64,000 nucleotides of DNA, from positions 20,216 through 84,215 of the forward strand of contig VGEY01000004.1 in NCBI GenBank assembly GCA_016869075.1, given 5' to 3'. Made by a program: the position numbers and the translations under genes. This stretch comes from Alphaproteobacteria bacterium (GTDB lineage Bacteria > Pseudomonadota > Alphaproteobacteria > Paracaedibacterales > VGCI01). This document shows positions 47,359 through 56,030 of the stretch, piece by piece (position 1 is the stretch's first letter; each line of letters begins with the position of its first letter). Under the pieces are notes generated by a model, which was given only the letters and a program-made list of their open reading frames with translations, did no database searches and was not told where the DNA came from.

Positions 47359-47473
47359 CTCAAACCAACCCGACTCCTAAGAAAGAGCCTTATTTAAGCA
47401 CCTATTAATATAGTTTTTTTGAGCGTCATTTCCAGGGAAAGATTCATTTTTTTACCCCTTTTCTCCTCCCCCT

Positions 47474-47501
47474 AGACTGCTTCGCTCCGCTCGCAGTGAC
47501 G
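47474..47501. repeat. Palindromic dispersed repeat upstream of unit copy A
   Basis: AGACTGCTTCGCTCCGCTCG followed by CAGTGACG, the inverse form of the GTCATTGCGAG family. It sits 26 bp before duplicated unit copy A; copy B has the same family member at almost the same place, so the repeat may be part of, or a preferred neighbour of, the unit. Confidence 0.8.
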
Positions 47502-47621
47502 TTGTGTTGGCCCCCCAAAAAATAACGGGCATTTATGGGCAATTTAAAAAGTTGCATTTTAAAATGGGCATCGTATAGGGTCACCATCGTTATTAATGTT
47601 AACTTCAAAATAGGAGAACCT

Positions 47622-47915
47622 ATGATTATTACAAAGAAAGATATTATTAAAGATTTTCGCATCATTTTTAAGTACGCCATGAAAACCAAGCAATACGCCA
47701 TTGCACTTCATGCTCTCATGTGCCAAGCAAAGATCATGGGTATGTTTCAGCATCAGCGTCTTCCCCCCATTACGCGCTTTCAGGACATGGATCAATATCA
47801 GCTGCAATCTTTTATTGAAACCTTAGAGAAAAATGAATTTGGATTTTTAGATGAGTCAAATCAAAAAGAGAGTAAAGAGGAGAAGTCGGATAGTATAAAA
47901 GAAAAATCTAACTGA
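47622..47915 (+). CDS. Repeat-unit protein, copy A
   Basis: 97 residues. About 85% identical to the 58028-58339 product over its first 75 residues, including 38 consecutive identical residues from IMGMFQHQRLPPITRFQD onward to EKNEFGF; the C-terminal tail is Lys/Glu/Ser-rich and diverged. The ALHALMCQAKIMGMF segment faintly recalls the C-terminal helix of phage terminase small subunits (ALELLGKHLGMF), but the family is not established. ATG 47622 has an AGGAG site; the frame is open 29 codons further upstream in this copy only. Always followed by the structured element. Confidence 0.75.
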   Translation: MIITKKDIIKDFRIIFKYAMKTKQYAIALHALMCQAKIMGMFQHQRLPPITRFQDMDQYQLQSFIETLEKNEFGFLDESNQKESKEEKSDSIKEKSN

Positions 47916-48000
47916 CACGTAGAACCAGACTCTACGTCTCCTTATTTGTTTTATTGATTTTTTTTGAAACAAAAAAGTGAATTATCTGGCTTAGTTTTTT

Positions 48001-48211
48001 GATCCCCATTTGCGTCCGCCCTCGGACCTGTGTGCATTGCTGCAAATTTGAAGCCCAAATTCTGGACCTCAAGTTTTGCAGCAAGAGCATGCCCCTCTAT
48101 CCGCAAGGATAGCTTTTAACTCGTGCCCTTAATAAACTTAAGGATGCACACCTTTCCTTCCGACTGAAAAGTCGAGTTTGGAGCCTTCCGGGGCGGACAC
48201 AAATGGGGATC
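48001..48211 (+). ncRNA. Putative structured RNA, copy A
   Basis: 211 nt. The closing helix is GATCCCCATTTG (48001-48012) with CAAATGGGGATC (48200-48211), a C-A mismatch, then GTCCGCCC with GGGCGGAC and CGG with CCG. Inside: TTGCTGC/GCAGCAA (48037-48043, 48078-48084), CTATCC-GCAA-GGATAG (48097-48112), a CCTTAA/TTAAGG hairpin flanked by GTGC/GCAC (48123-48149), and CGACT-GAAA-AGTCG (48161-48174). Two loops are GNRA. The copy at 57736 shows C-G to A-U compensation in the closing helix and C-G to U-G in the GCAA hairpin. No Rfam family is recognised; it could instead be a transposon end pair. Confidence 0.6.
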
Positions 48212-48270
48212 AAGAAAATGGAAAAGAGAGAGGGAGTAAGAAGGAAGAGGTAAGAAGAGTATGTAATAAG

Positions 48271-48451
48271 TTACCCCTCACCCGCTCGTTCCTCACGACC
48301 TCTCCCACAAGGGGAGAGGTATTAAATACAAGCGTGCACTCATCCTTGCCCCTCGTACGGCTGCACCGGGCCAAATGCGAGGGGGCACTGCTCTATTTAG
48401 TACCTCTCCCCTTGTGGGAGAGGTTATGGCGGAGCCATGGGTGAGGGGTAA
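48271..48451. mobile_element. 181-bp MITE-like insertion with target duplication
   Basis: Terminal inverted repeats TTACCCCTCACCC (48271-48283) and GGGTGAGGGGTAA (48439-48451) are perfect, and a second perfect 23-bp inverted pair lies inside (48299-48321 with 48401-48423), each arm itself a CCTCTCCC-ACAA-GGGGAGAGG hairpin. The flanks are identical: ATAAG at 48266-48270 and at 48452-48456, a 5-bp target site duplication. No coding capacity. This is a non-autonomous element mobilised by a transposase elsewhere. Confidence 0.82.
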
Positions 48452-48488
48452 ATAAGTAACTACGTTCGCAGTGACGACTAATATTTTT

Positions 48489-48567
48489 CGTCATCACGAG
48501 GTTCCGAAGGAACCGTGGTGATCAATGTATTTATGGATTGCAACGGCCTTCGGTCTCGCAATGACGG
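48489..48567. repeat. Pair of palindromic dispersed repeats before lpxK
   Basis: One unit at 48489-48531 has the inner hairpin GTTCC-GAAG-GGAAC-like (GTTCCGAAGGAAC) with outer GTCATCACGAG / CGTGGTGAT arms; the inverse unit at 48533-48567 has GGCCTTCGGT and TCGCAATGACGG. Outer and inner arms vary together between copies (TTGCGAG with CGTGGCAA, TCACGAG with CGTGGTGA), which points to conserved hairpin shape. Confidence 0.8.
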
Positions 48568-48666
48568 AAAAGAAAGAGCAAGCCCAAAGACCTTGCCACT
48601 CCAGAGTTGACAACGTTGACCTTGGCCTATACGGTTTTGCATAGATGAATAACAGGAGCAAACTTG

Positions 48667-49662
48667 GTGCCTTTTAAACCACCTAAATTTTGGTATGAAC
48701 CCTCCAACATTTTTGGATCCTTCATGGAGCCAGTGAGTTGGCTCTATCAACTCGGTGCAGGGATCCATCAAAAAATCTCCCTGCCCCACAGCGTGTCTGT
48801 GCCCGTTATTTCCATAGGAAATTTCGTGCTGGGCGGGGCCGGCAAAACACCGGTTACCATGGCGCTTGCTGACCATTTGAAGTCAATGGGTAAAACCCCC
48901 CATATCATCAGCGGAGGATACGGCGGAAATTTAAAAGGCCCCATTCTCGTTGACCCGAAGCAACATCATTTCTTGCAAGTCGGCGATGAGCCCTTGCTCT
49001 TATCCCATGTTGCGCCCACGTGGGTGTCAAAAAACCGCGCCACGGCCGCACGGCTTGCCATTCAATCGGGGGCGGACATCCTTCTCCTCGATGATGGCCA
49101 TCAAAATTACACGCTCAAAAAAGATTTGTGCCTTATGGTGGTCAGCGCCGGGCAAGGGTTTGGGAATGGGCGCATTTTCCCTGCAGGTCCTTTAAGACAA
49201 TCCATTCGCTCTGGACTTAAAACAACATCCGCCATCATTTTTATTGGACCTGCGCAGGCGGCACCCCTTCCACCAGAGCTTGATCCTTCATGCCCTGTTA
49301 TTCGCGCAACGCTTACCCCCCTAAATCCCCATCCGTGTGAGGTGATCGGCTTTGCGGGGATTGGATATCCCGAAAAATTTCGCCAAACGTTGGAAGAGGC
49401 CGGCTACCGCGTTAAAGATTTTATTTCGTTTCCGGATCATCATCCTTATACAAATGAAGATATTCAAAAGCTCAAAGCAAAAGCCCATGGTGCCGAGGCC
49501 TCTCTGATCACAACAGAAAAAGATTTTATGCGTATTTCAGTTTTTCATCGCCAAGATATTTTAAGGCTTCCCGTCCAATTAGTTTTTCAACAGGAGGATG
49601 CTCTCATGAATATCTTGAAACGCTCTTTATGGAACACTGTAGAAGAATTTTCAGAAAGTTAA
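48667..49662 (+). CDS. lpxK: Tetraacyldisaccharide 4'-kinase
   Basis: An inner-membrane-associated kinase that adds the 4'-phosphate in lipid A synthesis. The family P-loop GNFVLGGAGKTPVTMALADH is intact, and ILLLDDGHQNYTLKKD holds the catalytic Asp/His region. The start GTG 48667 is 8 nt after AGGAG; the adjacent in-frame TTG 48664 is possible. 331 aa is normal. waaA, a frequent neighbour, is missing; repeats precede it instead. It converges with tamB. Confidence 0.93.
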   Translation: MPFKPPKFWYEPSNIFGSFMEPVSWLYQLGAGIHQKISLPHSVSVPVISIGNFVLGGAGKTPVTMALADHLKSMGKTPHIISGGYGGNLKGPILVDPKQHHFLQVGDEPLLLSHVAPTWVSKNRATAARLAIQSGADILLLDDGHQNYTLKKDLCLMVVSAGQGFGNGRIFPAGPLRQSIRSGLKTTSAIIFIGPAQAAPLPPELDPSCPVIRATLTPLNPHPCEVIGFAGIGYPEKFRQTLEEAGYRVKDFISFPDHHPYTNEDIQKLKAKAHGAEASLITTEKDFMRISVFHRQDILRLPVQLVFQQEDALMNILKRSLWNTVEEFSES

Positions 49663-49664
49663 GA

Positions 49665-52514
49665 TTAATATTTTTTAACCCAGGCAAAGCCGACGGCCGT
49701 GTTTTTATCGCCGCCCACATCTGCTTCAATCTTAAAGCTGGGAGTCACGTCCAGTTGGACCGTTGCCGTTGTCCCTCCTTCACCACTCACGGATTGATCG
49801 AGGGATAAATAAACACGATCAGAAATTTGTTTGCCAACACTCACCTGTTGGCCCGCAGATTCAAACTCGTCAGCATCGGGCGATTTGCGTTCTTTAAATT
49901 CGAGAACATCGAGTCCAAATGCAGCACGAATTTTGTCGGTGAAATTCAAATTGTTTTTTCCTTTAAAGGAGCTGAGCGCATTGGCCAAAAGCAAACTCTG
50001 TGTCACGGACATATTCTCCACACCGCGTCCAAACAAGAGGCGTGCCAAGACTTCTTCTTGGGGCAATGCAGGACTTGATGAGAAAACAATTTTAGGATCG
50101 GACGCCCGTCCTTCAATGCGCATGATCGCCGTTATTTCACCGAGTTCGCGCGTGCCAATAATTGTAATGAGCGGATCATTTTTGGGCTCATCAGAATACG
50201 TAATGCGCCCTTCTGTCAACTTGAGAGGTTTGCCACTGATGTCAAATTTTCCTTTGACGAGATCAATGGATCCAACGAGATGCGGGTCTGTAATATCGCC
50301 CACAGCACGCATTTCTCCTTTCCATTGGGCATCAAATCCTTGCCCATGGAGGTAAATCTTGCCCGGAGAATTTAAGTGAATATCGAGGGGCAAATAAGAG
50401 GCTTCTTTTTCACTTTGAAGGGGCGTTTGCGCACGCACCTGGGATATTGGACCTTTGTTTTTTTCCCTGATTTTAATGGTCACAATATCATCAAGGCGTT
50501 CATCAAGACGCACTTCAATGGGATCAAGAATAACATCGCCCGTAATTTTTGCTTTTGGATATTTTGGCTCTTCAATGATATGCCCATGCAGTCTTAAGTG
50601 CCCATTGGCTTTGCCCGTTATTTCATCATTCTGCACAACCAAAAGGTGGGTCATGTTTAATTGCAAATCAATGAGAGGATTAAAGAGAGATGTAAATTTG
50701 ACGGTGCTGTGCCCAGTGACGTGTCCTTTGGAATTATCTTGGCCGGTAATGCTCGTAAGGGTGAGTGTATCTCCAGACGCATTTCCTTGAATGCGAATAT
50801 TTTTAATATACGTTCCAAACTGGGCATTTTCATACACCCCATTCACAACGGACACGCGGCCCTGAATCACAGGCGCTTTCAAGTTTCCTTTGATGGCGAA
50901 ATCGAGATTTGCTTGCCCCTGAATTAAATCTCCATAAGGAATAAATAGAGAAATAATTTCCATTTCTCCTTGCCCTTTGATGGTTGCGTCCACCGTACTT
51001 GATAATGTGGGCAATCCATCCTCGGCGGAAATTTTTCCCTGAGATGTCATAACAAGAAAGCGACCACTCATCACTTTGATCGTCCACTCAATGAATCCGT
51101 TTATTAATTTAAACTGACTTGAAAAATCCGTTTTTAAGGATTGATCCGTTAACCCTTTGCGCGCTTTTTCAAATCCTTCCAACTGCAAAGACTTCCCTTC
51201 TAACGAAAGCTCAGCCTCGGGTTTTTCTTTGGTTCCTTTCAAGTGTCCTTTGCCGGTCAAATACCCTTCAGCTTCCAAATCAGGATTAGTGATTCTGAGA
51301 AGTTTCAGCGGCAAGCGCTCAATGAGAATATCTCCCGTCAAGTTTTCGCCCATTCGAAAATTCTGCAGCGTCATCATCCCGTCGCCACTCGTCAACCATA
51401 TTTTGGAGGCGCGAATATCGTCTTGTCCCCAAATCAGCTGCGTGGGTTCTTTTAATGAAAAATGATGGAGGGGGTGATTGAGTTCAGCTTGCTTTAAATT
51501 AATCTGAACTTCAGAAAAATCTGGCGTTGTTTTATCGACGCTTCCATTCAGTTTAAGTGAAATATCTTTCTCGCCCATCCCGGTGAGATCAAACGTGCCC
51601 TTCCCTTTCTCATATGCTCCATCCAGAGATAAGTGCGCAAATAAAAGACCATTCACCTGAGCATCGAGGCCTTGAAGTTTGAGTTTAAATACATCTACAT
51701 TTTCACCGTTGGCATGAACATGCACAGATTTTGCCAGGACATGATCATACTTAAAATTGTCGATTTGTAAGTCAATTTCCGCCGGTCCTTGAGAAGTTTT
51801 TTGACAATTGATTTGCGCAGAACCTGAAATATCTTTGCTGACCCATTTCTGGTAAGAAGCAAGATCAGCAATCGAAAGAGTCATCTTTCCTTCCCACACC
51901 TCTTCACCTGCATCCTCACGGGCATTAATTTTCCCAAAACCACTTCCCTTAATCCCACGCCCTTCCAGACGCACATTTTCTACATTAAATTTATCTGTTT
52001 CTGTTTCAACAAAGTTTAAAGATAAAGTGGTTTCTTCTTGCTGATCTTGAGCGACTAAAACAAGACGGCCCTTTACCAACGTTAACTCAGATAAGTCCAC
52101 AGTAACCGATGTGAGCACGAGATCATTTTTGAGCGGCAGACCTTTTCCGCTCATGTGTGCCTTTAATGATTGCTGTGAAAAATTATACGTTAGCTCGCCT
52201 GCTAAATCGCGTCCCTTTAAAAGATTTACGCGCACATCTTGTGAAAGCAGGGAAGGGAGCGACCATGACACATAAATATCAGGAATCATTGCGAGCTGTT
52301 GATCATCCTTCTTTAAATTTAAGGAGGCGACAGAAAATTGAAAAGGAAAGAGCCCACGGATTTCATGTGCCTCAAATCTAAAAGGAGAATTTTTGAGGGG
52401 TTGATTTATGATAAATTCCAATAAAGATTTCTTCGCAGGTTGGGATTGCAAAACGAATAAGCATACGCCAAAAGCTATAATAATAACGCGGAAAAGCCAG
52501 CCCAATAGTTTCAT
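49665..52514 (-). CDS. tamB: Translocation and assembly module subunit TamB
   Basis: 949 residues: an N-terminal signal anchor (about 5-22, FRVIIIAFGVCLFVLQS), a long repetitive beta-strand region forming a hydrophobic groove, and the conserved C-terminal DUF490 domain (about 700-949) with IYLHGQGFDAQWKGEM, RLLFGRGVENMSVTQSLLLA and AFGLDVLEFKER, ending in VGFAWVKKY. TamB bridges the periplasm and, with TamA, helps insert outer-membrane proteins or moves phospholipids. It starts 1 bp after tamA; shorter than E. coli TamB (1259 aa), as is common in alphaproteobacteria. Confidence 0.93.
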   Translation of the reverse strand: MKLLGWLFRVIIIAFGVCLFVLQSQPAKKSLLEFIINQPLKNSPFRFEAHEIRGLFPFQFSVASLNLKKDDQQLAMIPDIYVSWSLPSLLSQDVRVNLLKGRDLAGELTYNFSQQSLKAHMSGKGLPLKNDLVLTSVTVDLSELTLVKGRLVLVAQDQQEETTLSLNFVETETDKFNVENVRLEGRGIKGSGFGKINAREDAGEEVWEGKMTLSIADLASYQKWVSKDISGSAQINCQKTSQGPAEIDLQIDNFKYDHVLAKSVHVHANGENVDVFKLKLQGLDAQVNGLLFAHLSLDGAYEKGKGTFDLTGMGEKDISLKLNGSVDKTTPDFSEVQINLKQAELNHPLHHFSLKEPTQLIWGQDDIRASKIWLTSGDGMMTLQNFRMGENLTGDILIERLPLKLLRITNPDLEAEGYLTGKGHLKGTKEKPEAELSLEGKSLQLEGFEKARKGLTDQSLKTDFSSQFKLINGFIEWTIKVMSGRFLVMTSQGKISAEDGLPTLSSTVDATIKGQGEMEIISLFIPYGDLIQGQANLDFAIKGNLKAPVIQGRVSVVNGVYENAQFGTYIKNIRIQGNASGDTLTLTSITGQDNSKGHVTGHSTVKFTSLFNPLIDLQLNMTHLLVVQNDEITGKANGHLRLHGHIIEEPKYPKAKITGDVILDPIEVRLDERLDDIVTIKIREKNKGPISQVRAQTPLQSEKEASYLPLDIHLNSPGKIYLHGQGFDAQWKGEMRAVGDITDPHLVGSIDLVKGKFDISGKPLKLTEGRITYSDEPKNDPLITIIGTRELGEITAIMRIEGRASDPKIVFSSSPALPQEEVLARLLFGRGVENMSVTQSLLLANALSSFKGKNNLNFTDKIRAAFGLDVLEFKERKSPDADEFESAGQQVSVGKQISDRVYLSLDQSVSGEGGTTATVQLDVTPSFKIEADVGGDKNTAVGFAWVKKY

Positions 52515-52515
52515 A

Positions 52516-54429
52516 TTAAAATGCTTGTCCTACACTTAAATAAAATTGATATCCTGAATCTATATATTTTCCTGATGTATCTCGTCGTCTTTTCATGGGT
52601 CTTGCGACATCAACGCGGATGGGACCAATGGCTGTATAATACCGTATACCCGTCCCAATTCCCCACAGAAGTGCTTGGTTATTCATATTCGGAGAAGCCG
52701 TGGTTGATAAACTCCCAGCCTCAGCAAAAAGAACAAACCCTATTGTTTCTGTGGCTTTAAACCTGCCTTCAATCCCATATTCTAAAATAGATCTTCCGCC
52801 TAAAGGAACCCGATAAACATCTAAAGGCCCCAAAAGCTTATACCCATAGGCGCGCACTGAACCTGCTCCCCCTGCATAAAAACGTTTGTTAGGAGCAATG
52901 TTGTCAAAAGCACTCGTAGCAATCACCCCTCCATGTGCCCAGCCAGCCAAAATAATTGCATCACTCTTTAACACTCTTAAATAATAACTCCCTTTTGCTG
53001 TTGCAATGAGAAGCCGAGAATCGTGACCTGAGCGACCAAGATAAGGAGTCACCTGTGTAGCCAAGCGTCCTCCTTTTGTCGGATCAATCAAGTCGTTGGT
53101 CGCATCGACTTGTACTTCAACAGGAAATCCAAGGAGTCTATTTAAATAATCAACCCCTGAACGTTTGACTCGTCCGACCTCCCCAATTACGCCCACCGAC
53201 CCCTTAAGAGTATCAGTAAAAGGATGCTCTAAGCGCACCCCTGCGTCAAAAGAACGACTCGTATAAGCACGGTTCTGGTCACGTGTAGCACTTAACTCGT
53301 TTCGCAAATGTTGCTCGGGAGCAAAGACATCTGGAATATCAAGATCAATTTTCGCTTTGCTCACGCGCGGAGATATACGCACTAAGGTGTTAAGTCCTTC
53401 CCCTCCCCCAAAAATGTTTTTATGAGACCAAAAAGCTTGACCACCAATACCCTCGGTCGTTGCATACTTTAGTCCTGCACCAATTGTTCTTGGAGGCCCT
53501 TCTATCGCCTGTATTCCAATGGGGGTGGTTTCTTCAGTTTTTCCTGTCTCTTCATCGGATTTAATTTCCACCGCCGAAAACAACCCCGTTCCCATAAGCT
53601 TGCGCCTGGTTTTTTCCATTTTGCGTTCGTCAAAAAGTTCTCCTTCCTGCCAAACAATCCTATTACGCACAAATTGAGGATCAAGATTCTTAAGCCCCGA
53701 TATTTTTGCTTTTCCAAATGTCCCTCGAGTACCAGGTACTGCCTGAAAAATAATATGGAGTCGTTTCTCAGTCCTATCGATTTCTCCTTCGGGTTCAGAC
53801 ATTTCTGCAGAAGGATAACCATGATCTCGCAAATGCTTCCTCAATCTTTGATTCGCCTCATGTATGGTACCTAAATCAACATCATCCCCAATATTGAGTT
53901 GAATTTTTTTTGCAGCTTTACTTGGAGTCAACTGCAAGGGCTCTTCCATATCTTTTTCAGCCATAAGAGTAATTTTGGAAATTTTATAGCGTTTGCCCAA
54001 AGTATAAGTGAGAGTAATATCTATTGGAGATGATTCGGGTTTTAATGAATAATCAACCTGACCATCAAAATATCCTTTCTCTGCCAGCGCTTGCTTAAGG
54101 CGTAAGAGATCATTTTTGATACGTTGATTGAGCGCATTAAGACTTGTTGGAGGACGAGACTCTAACTTCAAAAGCAGTGAAACAGCCTTTAAGTACTCAT
54201 CCACCTCAGGAACCATCATTTCTCCATTCTGAGGAGCAATGGAAGCCTTATAGGGAATAGTGGGAAGATCAGGTGTCCCTATATTTTCTTGTTCTAATGG
54301 ATTATCAGGATCAAAGAGCCACGCACACCCACCCATAAGGGGAAGGCATATCAAAAGCCACACACTCGGAGAGAGTATCCAAGCTATTGTTTTACGAACC
54401 CAATCTATTAAATCTTCCGCTTTGCCCAC
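52516..54429 (-). CDS. tamA: Outer membrane assembly factor TamA (BamA/Omp85 family)
   Basis: 637 residues from GTG 54429. The N terminus has a hydrophobic segment (about 18-35) ending LMGGC, a possible lipobox, then POTRA-type repeats (about 85-330; RYKISKITLMAEKD, TFGKAKISGLKNLDPQFVRN) and a 16-strand barrel with GAGSVRAYGYKLLGPLD, the conserved (V/I)RG(Y/F) motif region as VRAYG, ending in the outer-membrane signature YLSVGQAF with terminal Phe. Partner tamB follows at once. Confidence 0.93.
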   Translation of the reverse strand: MGKAEDLIDWVRKTIAWILSPSVWLLICLPLMGGCAWLFDPDNPLEQENIGTPDLPTIPYKASIAPQNGEMMVPEVDEYLKAVSLLLKLESRPPTSLNALNQRIKNDLLRLKQALAEKGYFDGQVDYSLKPESSPIDITLTYTLGKRYKISKITLMAEKDMEEPLQLTPSKAAKKIQLNIGDDVDLGTIHEANQRLRKHLRDHGYPSAEMSEPEGEIDRTEKRLHIIFQAVPGTRGTFGKAKISGLKNLDPQFVRNRIVWQEGELFDERKMEKTRRKLMGTGLFSAVEIKSDEETGKTEETTPIGIQAIEGPPRTIGAGLKYATTEGIGGQAFWSHKNIFGGGEGLNTLVRISPRVSKAKIDLDIPDVFAPEQHLRNELSATRDQNRAYTSRSFDAGVRLEHPFTDTLKGSVGVIGEVGRVKRSGVDYLNRLLGFPVEVQVDATNDLIDPTKGGRLATQVTPYLGRSGHDSRLLIATAKGSYYLRVLKSDAIILAGWAHGGVIATSAFDNIAPNKRFYAGGAGSVRAYGYKLLGPLDVYRVPLGGRSILEYGIEGRFKATETIGFVLFAEAGSLSTTASPNMNNQALLWGIGTGIRYYTAIGPIRVDVARPMKRRRDTSGKYIDSGYQFYLSVGQAF

Positions 54430-54818
54430 TCTGCCGTGTTTACCCTTTAGTTTTCTAAACTGGCCAAAATAAATTCTAATCTACCAAGCAGTTACGCTTA
54501 TTCATTATCCAATACGGGAGTATAGCAAGGGAATAGTCAATGTTAAACTTAGAAACAAAAAGCAAATTCAACAAATTTTTGCTACCTACCCTTCTCCATA
54601 TGTTTGTTAAGATGGCACTTTGCTAGAAAGAGAAAAAATTGAAAATACAATGAATACATGGTATAAATTACAATATAAACTTGTTCCAAAAAATAAAAAA
54701 TAAATCATATTCCATTTTCTTGAGTAAATTAAAATTTGGCTTAAAGAATAGACGTTCATGGGTATATGGTATCATCTGGTTAAAAATTCAAAATGGTTTT
54801 AACGCAGGAGTTTAAGAA
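54430..54818. other. AT-rich gap between tamA and the SemiSWEET gene
   Basis: 389 bp of divergent upstream sequence. It must hold the tamAB promoter and that of the plus-strand gene, but I see no clear consensus, terminator or RNA gene. A GGAG site lies just before 54819. Confidence 0.5.
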
Positions 54819-55103
54819 ATGAAAAATATTTTTATTAAATGGTTTAAAACATTTTCTTTAGAGCACTTTACAATAGTTATGGGTATTTTTGGCCAATTCG
54901 CTTCTTACATTCAGGCAGTTAAAATATTTTATCTTCATTCTGCATATGCTGTCTCAGCTTTTGCCACTTTCATTGGTATTGTCTCTATGTCTTGTTGGTT
55001 ATTTTATGGCATGAAAAAACATATTATACCCCTTGTTATATGTAATATTTTTGGGATGGTTGGTGCTCTGCTCGTGATGGGCGGCATTATGTACTATCAC
55101 TGA
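54819..55103 (+). CDS. SemiSWEET sugar transporter
   Basis: 94 residues with three membrane helices, the MtN3/PQ-loop half unit that dimerises into a sugar carrier moving sugars down their gradient. Conserved features are FGQFASYIQAVKIF (PQ-loop-like), SAYAVSAF and WLFYGMKKHIIPLVICNIFG with the pocket Trp, Tyr and Asn. Preceded by a GGAG site. Similar genes are frequent in intracellular and protist-associated bacteria, which fits uptake of host sugars; the substrate is not determined. Converges with a LysR gene. Confidence 0.88.
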   Translation: MKNIFIKWFKTFSLEHFTIVMGIFGQFASYIQAVKIFYLHSAYAVSAFATFIGIVSMSCWLFYGMKKHIIPLVICNIFGMVGALLVMGGIMYYH

Positions 55104-55112
55104 AAAAAGAAT

Positions 55113-56030
55113 TTAGTTTTTTAGACGCTGTCTTGGACGGATAGCTTCCTTTAAAAAGTCATGAAAAGCTTTAATTTTAGGGATCCCTTCAAGGCGCTTG
55201 TTGTATGCATAATAATAGGGAATTGCAATGTCCGGCAAATCCGGGAAAACATCTATAAGGACTTGTTTTTCTTCAAGCTCTCGATCATAGGCACAAGGAC
55301 CGATTCCAAGATGATTTAAAATTGAATCACGCATTGAGGGGCCGCTGCTTACAGTAATAAATGGACGCGCATAAAAACTATTTGTTTCTGGGTTGATAAG
55401 CTGGAAGTTAAGTTTATTTTCTTCAGCTGGGGCTTCGCTTTCATAGACAATCAATTTGTGAGATTTCAACTCTTCGAGAGTTTGGGGAATTGAATTTAAT
55501 TTAAGATAATCAGGCGTTGCATAAAGCCGTAAAACCATATCATATATATGATGTTGCACTAAGTCTGGATCATCAAAATGTGAGGGGGAAAAAGCCACAT
55601 CCGCATTTCCAATATGCAAATTACCAGAAAGCTGCAGAACATTTAGGGTGAGAGGAAAGTTAAAAGAAAGCTTGGGAAAAGTACGAGAAAAGGAAGTGAG
55701 ACACTTAAAAATATCTTCTTGTGATCCGGCACCTGTTACTATAGTTAAATTTCCCTCCGGATCAATGTCTTGTTCTCTTATTACATTTGTTCCCTGGACA
55801 AATTGCCCAACAATTTTCTCACAGAGTTTAAGAAAATCCTGCCCCTGCTTCGTAAGCCCAACACCGCGTGAGTGCCTAATGAATAAATTTAAACGAACTT
55901 CCTTCTCCAAAGCCGTCATCTGGCGACCCAGATTTGGCTGGGTTGTCCCCAGTTCTTTAGCCGCTGCACTTAAATTTCCAAGTCGTGCAACAACCAAAAA
56001 CGCTTTCAAGTGTTCAAGATTAAAATCCAT
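55113..56030 (-). CDS. LysR family transcriptional regulator
   Basis: 305 residues with the LysR winged HTH at the N terminus (FNLEHLKAFLVVARLGNLSA then AAKELGTTQPNLGRQMTALE) and a substrate-binding domain (about 90-295). GAGGAAAG lies upstream of the ATG. It converges with the SemiSWEET gene (9 bp between stops) and faces a largely empty region upstream, so its target is unclear. Confidence 0.9.
   Translation of the reverse strand: MDFNLEHLKAFLVVARLGNLSAAAKELGTTQPNLGRQMTALEKEVRLNLFIRHSRGVGLTKQGQDFLKLCEKIVGQFVQGTNVIREQDIDPEGNLTIVTGAGSQEDIFKCLTSFSRTFPKLSFNFPLTLNVLQLSGNLHIGNADVAFSPSHFDDPDLVQHHIYDMVLRLYATPDYLKLNSIPQTLEELKSHKLIVYESEAPAEENKLNFQLINPETNSFYARPFITVSSGPSMRDSILNHLGIGPCAYDRELEEKQVLIDVFPDLPDIAIPYYYAYNKRLEGIPKIKAFHDFLKEAIRPRQRLKN

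Larger units (their letters stand above)
47527..48218 (+). repeat. Duplicated unit, copy A (leader, ORF and structured element)
   Basis: A 692-bp unit repeated in inverted orientation at 57728-58431. Both begin with GGGCATTTATGGGCAATTT, continue with a conserved leader of about 95 bp, a gene of about 100 codons, a short spacer ending CTGGCTTAGTTTTTT, and a terminal-helix element of about 210 nt; similarity stops just after GATCAAGAAAA. Both coding and noncoding parts are conserved, so the whole unit was copied. Confidence 0.85.

Noticed and set aside
48178..48444. 88-codon ORF spanning the MITE
   Set aside because: It reads through the structured element end and the MITE inverted repeats; no gene signals.
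49831..50355. 174-codon plus-strand ORF over tamB
   Set aside because: Antisense shadow of tamB, which has clear DUF490 features.
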